DNA of 64,000 nucleotides. Origin: Pterobdella sp. o SKG-2022. Taxonomy: Eukaryota; Annelida; Clitellata; Hirudinida; Piscicolidae. Position numbers and translations under genes: made by a program. The stretch spans positions 22,650,359 to 22,714,358 of the forward strand of contig OZ038322.1 of assembly GCA_964035795.1 (NCBI GenBank), read 5' to 3'. Under the pieces are notes generated by a model. It saw only the letters and a list, made by a program, of their open reading frames with translations. It was not told the origin of the DNA and made no database searches. Numbering within the stretch: the stretch's first letter is position 1; every line of letters begins with the position of its first letter. Shown one piece after another: positions 58,548 through 64,000 of this stretch.

Positions 58548-61500
58548 TGAGTAATATTGAAAAACAAAGTTTTTTCAGTTGATCGATTATTGAAAGTGGC
58601 TGATTTGAATGATTAAATGCCTATTACTTTCAAAGAGGCAAGTTGTGATGTCTTATGAGTTTAGCTTTGTCATAAATTCTTATATAACCTAAATTTTCAA
58701 TAAAAAAAATTTTTTAAGTTTATTTAATGTTTGAAAAATATTCAACTCAAAAACTTGTTTATTTCTGAAACCATGAATTAAAGCTGGAACGATTTTCGAG
58801 ATAAATGTTGAGAGAGTAAACCTAATTTTTGATAAATGACACTTTTTCGCTGCGGAAAAAAATCAAGCATGTGAAAAGCTGCAGCAAAAATTAATTGAAA
58901 ACATACGTAGTCTTTTTGATTCTTTGAACTTCTACTACAGTATTTTTCCATCAGCAACCTAGCCCTTCTATAAATATAATTGAAAAAATATAATTGGTTG
59001 AAAACATAAAAGGGAATTCTTTTTAATACAAAATTTCGATGTAAAATAGAACATATAAAAGATTAAAAACTGGTTAAAATTGTTTCAATCGCCAGATGGC
59101 TGCTTAGTTTTCTTTATTATCTGTTAACCTTTTGAGCTCGTTTAAATACAAATAAAATTTAAAATCAATCCAATTGTGCAAAATATTACTTTTCTATAAA
59201 CTATAAATCTTCATCAACCTCTCAACAATCAATCACTATCATCGAATTGCTTATCAAGACGGCATGCTCTGAACAAAAGTATTTTTTAACAATGTTTCAG
59301 CCGGTATTGATTGCACTACTATCAAAATATCGAATACCATCAATGGTTGTGGATGGCTTGCTTGCATGAGATTCAGTGAGGCAAACTACAATTACTGATC
59401 GTTTTATGTATAAGAAGCATTTCTGTTAGTTTTTGAAGTTTATGATTATGAAATAATTCTTATTGCTATAATTAAAAATTTTTGTAGTGAAAAATTTATT
59501 TAAAAAAAATTGGCTTAGAGGCGTTAAAAGTTTGTGAGAAATTAGGAACGGGAAAATAGTTTTTAAAAGCGGAAATTGAATTTTGGAACAAGCCCTTAAT
59601 TATTTTTATTCAAAATTTAAAATTTTTTAAAATATATTTTTAAAAAATTTTTATTTTATAATTTAAACACACAAAAACGTTTACATGAGTAATGGAAATG
59701 AGAAGATTGACATAAAGAAAATTTTTATTGAGAAAATGTTTTGGGCTATTTTGTGCAACAATTCAGAACTGAGTTTTTTGTTCATTTCCCACTAATGTGA
59801 AAATTTTCAGTTTAAAATTCAGTATGAAAAGGCTTTTATAATGAATACATATAGTTGTTTTTGAGCATTGTATAAGTTGTTTCAAGTCTATTCAAAAAGG
59901 TTATTTCAAAGTTTCCTAAAGTGTTTTGAATGTTAGAGAAAAAAACACAAAATTGTTTTGAAATTGATGGAGTAGAATAGTTTCGAAACACAATTGTAGC
60001 AAAAAACTTGAAACTTCATTGAAAAAATACATCACTCAGCTTATACAAACTCGGACTAACATTATCAAGTGACCTATGCCTCACACGACAATGTTAGTTA
60101 TAACAAGATATTTCCTCAAAATCTCGTCTTTGTTTCTAAACTTTTTATCAAGTTTTATTCCAAGCTGAATTCATATTAATTTTTGGAACAACTATTTTAC
60201 AACATCGATTTGTTTATAAATTTCTGCAGCAAAAATTTGTTGTAGATTTTAAATGGCTCTGCGGTACAACACATGTTGATGATAAGTCTGAGATTCAAGC
60301 AAGTAGTTTGTGCAGTCACATTTTTGTTGGTTTACATTGTTGTTTGCAAGAAAAATTTTTTTCTTATGCCCTCATGCTCTTTTCTTGTTTTTCTCATCGA
60401 AATTGCCATCAGAGTTTTGAGGACCGTAAAAGCATTTCTTCATTTAATTATTGTTTTTTTTCACAATTTTTCTTTCAAAATTATCAAATTGCATCTTTTT
60501 TTCTATTGATTTGACCCTAATTATCTGTATTTTTTATTTTATGTCAAATATTTTTTTGATTTGTTTTTGGTTTTTTAGTTCCCATCCTTCAATCAACATC
60601 AGTCTCTAAACTCATGCTTATTTTCCTCAACTTTATCATTTTGATCTCGCTTTCAAATACTTTTCGCAAGATTGATAGACTTTAAAATTAATTTTTATTT
60701 ATTTTTTTTTAACCCATTTAAATTATTCATTTTAACTTTTTTGCTTTTTTTCATTTTTCTTACCTCTTCACACTTTACCACATGTTTCAGCCCTCTTCTC
60801 CTTCAAAGCTTAAAAACTTATCTCCTCCATTCATTTCACAAACCTATTACACTGCCATGTTTTTATCCCTATCAAAGCATCAAAATTTTATAATTATTTT
60901 CTATAAAATCTTCTTTATTGAATAATTTTTATCTTCGAAGTTTTTCGTGTAATTTATTTTACTTCTCCAACTTTCTCAACTTCATTACTTATTGTTTGCA
61001 CCTTAAATTCCAATGTGGCTAGTTGATTCTCACTATTTTTTATATCATTCCTCACATGAGACCCTATCTTTTGCGCCACAATTTTTTCCTCAAAAGTTTT
61101 CTGCTATTATAATTTCTGCAGTTAATTTTTTGTTTTTTGATTTATTAAAACTTTGAACAATACTAATCTTCTACAATTCAAATGTACCTACAAAAATCTT
61201 ATGCTTTCCGCTTGTGAGTTTAAAATTTTTTTTGTTTTTCAAGTTTTATGCACGTTTTTTTGTATTTCTAATTTACACGTTGTGATTCATATTATTGGTT
61301 TTTATAAAACAACCAATATAAGTTTTAAATGAATCATTTTTTTCACATCCTTCATCTCTAACATTTTCGAACCTCAACGAAACTCAAGCAAGAAGCCACT
61401 TTTTTGAAAACATCATTGATCTTATTCATTATCGTATTTTGTTAATAAATTCAATGCAATATTAAATAGTTTTGTTTTGCTATTGAAGCATCATTTGGTT

Positions 61501-64000
61501 CTGTTTTGTTTCATTGAATTAAGAAATTAAATAAGGTTTTCCCAAAAAACCTTTTTCTCATATTTTGCTTCCTACAAAAACTCACTACTTTTTTTGTCTC
61601 TAATGAATCTGTGATAAATATTTTTCATAAAATAAGAAGGTTTTGAATTATCATTTTCTATTTTCGTTCACGTTTTTTGCATTTCATAAACTTCCCGATA
61701 GCAAAAAGCTATGGAATCACTTCCCTGTGACATATTTGCTCCTCGTGCATGCGAAGTTTGATAAGTTAAACACTCAATTTTTATTTTTTTACAATAGTTT
61801 TCTAGCATTTAGATAACATTTTTGAGTTTTTAACTACAACTTTCGCCATTTTTTTGGATTATAAAATGTAGTTATCATTAAAATGCTACAAACACATTCA
61901 TTACAAAAGTAATTCTCAAGTTAGTGATTAGTCAAAGGAGTAATTACAAAGTAGAATTCAACATTTGCAACAACTTTCCATTAATTTAATGCGAATGAAT
62001 GCAATATTCAAATTCATTTTAGAAAAGCTTCACACCTTTTTGTGCAACTTTCCTACAAATCTCTTTTTATTTTAATAACTGAAGTCATAAAAAGTCACAA
62101 GAAAACGTATAATATAAACGTATATTTGTCAAATGGTGAATCTTTTGAGTTAAACTCACATCAAGTTATGCTCACGCACTGCAGCCAGCCTCAATCTAAT
62201 TTTTACTCACGAAATGTTTCGAGCTGAAGCAAATAAATTTTTCAAAGCTGCGTTATTTTCCATTTTTCATACATAAAAAATATCAAAAATTTTAATTTAT
62301 TTCAGTTTTTAAATAAAAAATAACAGTTTATTTTATGAATAGTTCAACTAAAAGCTTCAGCTTCTGCTTGAAGCAAAACGAGTTTCTAGGAAAAACCCAA
62401 AGATATTTATGAAAAAACGCTAAACGCTTTCTTAATTTATAATTTTTACACAAATCTCGTTGTCTTAATTGTAGCCACAGTCATAAAAGCGCAGACTCAG
62501 GCTTTTGATTTCTGGCACGATTTGTTCTTAATAGCTCTTTTACTGTATTTGTATAGCGCAAAGATTGTTTCTTGCTTGGTTTGATTGTTGAAATAGATAA
62601 GAAAGTAGAAAGTCTTATATCTGATATTTCATGTTTTTTGTGTGTAGTAAAATTTGTTTTTAAAAAGGTTTATAAATTGCGCTGGTTTTAAATTTGATTC
62701 AAAAACATCAAAAGAAAATGGCAAACTCATTGTTAATTTTGAAACATAATTGATAAAGTAAAAAAAAAAATAAACTTTTTCTCAATACTTCAAATAATGT
62801 ACTTCCAGTAAAAATTTATTTAAACTGAATATTCTTAGAGCTAAGTGCTTCCAAAAACTACAATTGTTAAACAGCCAATTATGTTTTCCAATAAAAAACT
62901 CCAGTACACTGTTATTCCTTCAAAATGTAAATGACTTATAAATCTGAAATGAAAACAATTTTTTCATCTCAACCAACGCACGTAGGAAACTGCTGAGGTC
63001 AGATAGAAGGACATCTCTGAGAAGTTTTCCAAAACTAATTTTGATATTATCTGTGGAACTTTATATCATAGTGCGATTAGAAATTAGATCAAATTAATTC
63101 TTGAATGAGTCTTTTATGTTGAATAAATTATTAATTGCTTCAAAAATAACGTTTTTTATAGCTTTTGGTAGGATTATATAAGAAAAATGAATTCAAATGA
63201 AGAACATGAAAACTGTAATAATATTCCAAAACAGTCTGTTTGCTAGGGTTTTAAAATCTATTTTCGTTTGGGCTTATTTTTAAAAACCAACACGATAAAC
63301 CTTAAATATTTTCCGACGTGCCAAATCGATAAATGGAAACAAATTAAATTGTTATATCGAGCAACTATTGAAGCATTCTCTTAAGTGAATCAATATTAAA
63401 TTTATAAATGTTTTGAAGCTTATATCAGAGTTTTTTGGTGTGGTCTTCATGAAATTTGCCTACAATGTTTTCGATATAATTACCATAATACTCCAGTCGT
63501 AAAAACAAGATTTAAATCCCTATACACGCTATTTTTCTGAGCTTGCTTCATCTAGTTCCATTACACACACACTGTAATAGGAATATCTCAAAGATAAACA
63601 CATCAAAATTTGAATTTTTAATGCGTTGGGTTGAGTTATATGGCAACTTAGCTGCTTCACAACGTGGAAATAAACATGAATCATTACAAATCTCACGCAT
63701 GACCAAACGACACAATGTAGGGTTATTTGTTAAGTAGTTTGTTTTCCGCAGCTCATATGCCTATTTAAATTCCTGTCATTCTTTTGTCGGTGTTTATTCT
63801 CTAGAACTTCATTCCCACTGGTGTTTTAATGCAGTAAGGCGCTTCCATGAAACTGAAGAATTTAAAATAAATATTTTATGCACACATTTATCTACAAAGT
63901 TTTTTGGGTATTAAGGCTTTATTTCTGATGGTTTTGATGATTTAATTCTAACGTCATTTTGATGCGGCCGTATAAATACTTGAATTTTGTTTTAAAAAAT

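Larger units (their letters stand above)
56659..64000. other. Downstream neurexin intron or flank, no exon recognised
   Basis: 7.3 kb, AT-rich. I searched the plus strand for a phase-compatible continuation of the neurexin-like gene. The acceptor-like sites at about 59297, 60230 and 60590 run into stops in the needed frame. One at about 60787 stays open for some 35 codons but reads as low-complexity hydrophobic sequence. The stretch holds repeat copy B and the GAT microsatellite, both listed separately. Confidence 0.45.

Overview
The window is AT-rich nuclear DNA from an invertebrate animal. The evidence is spliced genes with clear metazoan homologues (a Kv2/Shab channel, KCTD3/SHKBP1, RRP1, ZNRF, neurexin), an animal-type LINE and a nuclear tRNA. 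I cannot name the phylum. All identifications come from recalled family sequences, and all gene models are hand-built from splice signals and reading phase, with no transcript support.

Layout. The left 21-23 kb is gene-dense. On the minus strand lie a Kv2/Shab potassium channel (1099-4794, 5 exons, 912 aa), a KCTD3/SHKBP1-like BTB/WD protein (5783-11845, 21 exons, 688 aa) with a tRNA-Thr(AGT) inside one intron on the opposite strand, and an RRP1/Nop52 ribosome-biogenesis protein (12892-15142, 9 exons, 499 aa). On the plus strand follows a ZNRF-type E3 ubiquitin ligase (18294-20848, 4 exons, 160 aa). It converges on a small unidentified four-TM protein on the minus strand (21180-23377).

The right 40 kb is gene-poor. 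About 8 kb holds no recognisable gene. Then comes a neurexin-like gene on the plus strand (confident exons 35277-56658, plausible first exon at 31440), coding for LNS-EGF-LNS that aligns with LNS5-EGF3-LNS6 of alpha-neurexins. Its introns are 1.9-7.4 kb and hold a decayed antisense LINE (about 40.5-44.1 kb) and an uninterrupted 706-bp (TAC)n array. The gene is incomplete at its 3' end: no transmembrane or cytoplasmic exon was found before the window ends.

A dispersed repeat of about 350 bp with a terminal hairpin occurs at about 10.9 kb and 57.5 kb, with a fragment at 39.7 kb. Many introns use 5' splice sites with T at +3 (GTTTGN), especially in the KCTD3-like gene. The genes do not form one pathway. 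The Kv2 channel, the KCTD3-like protein and neurexin could all act in excitable cells, while RRP1 and ZNRF are general cell-biology genes.
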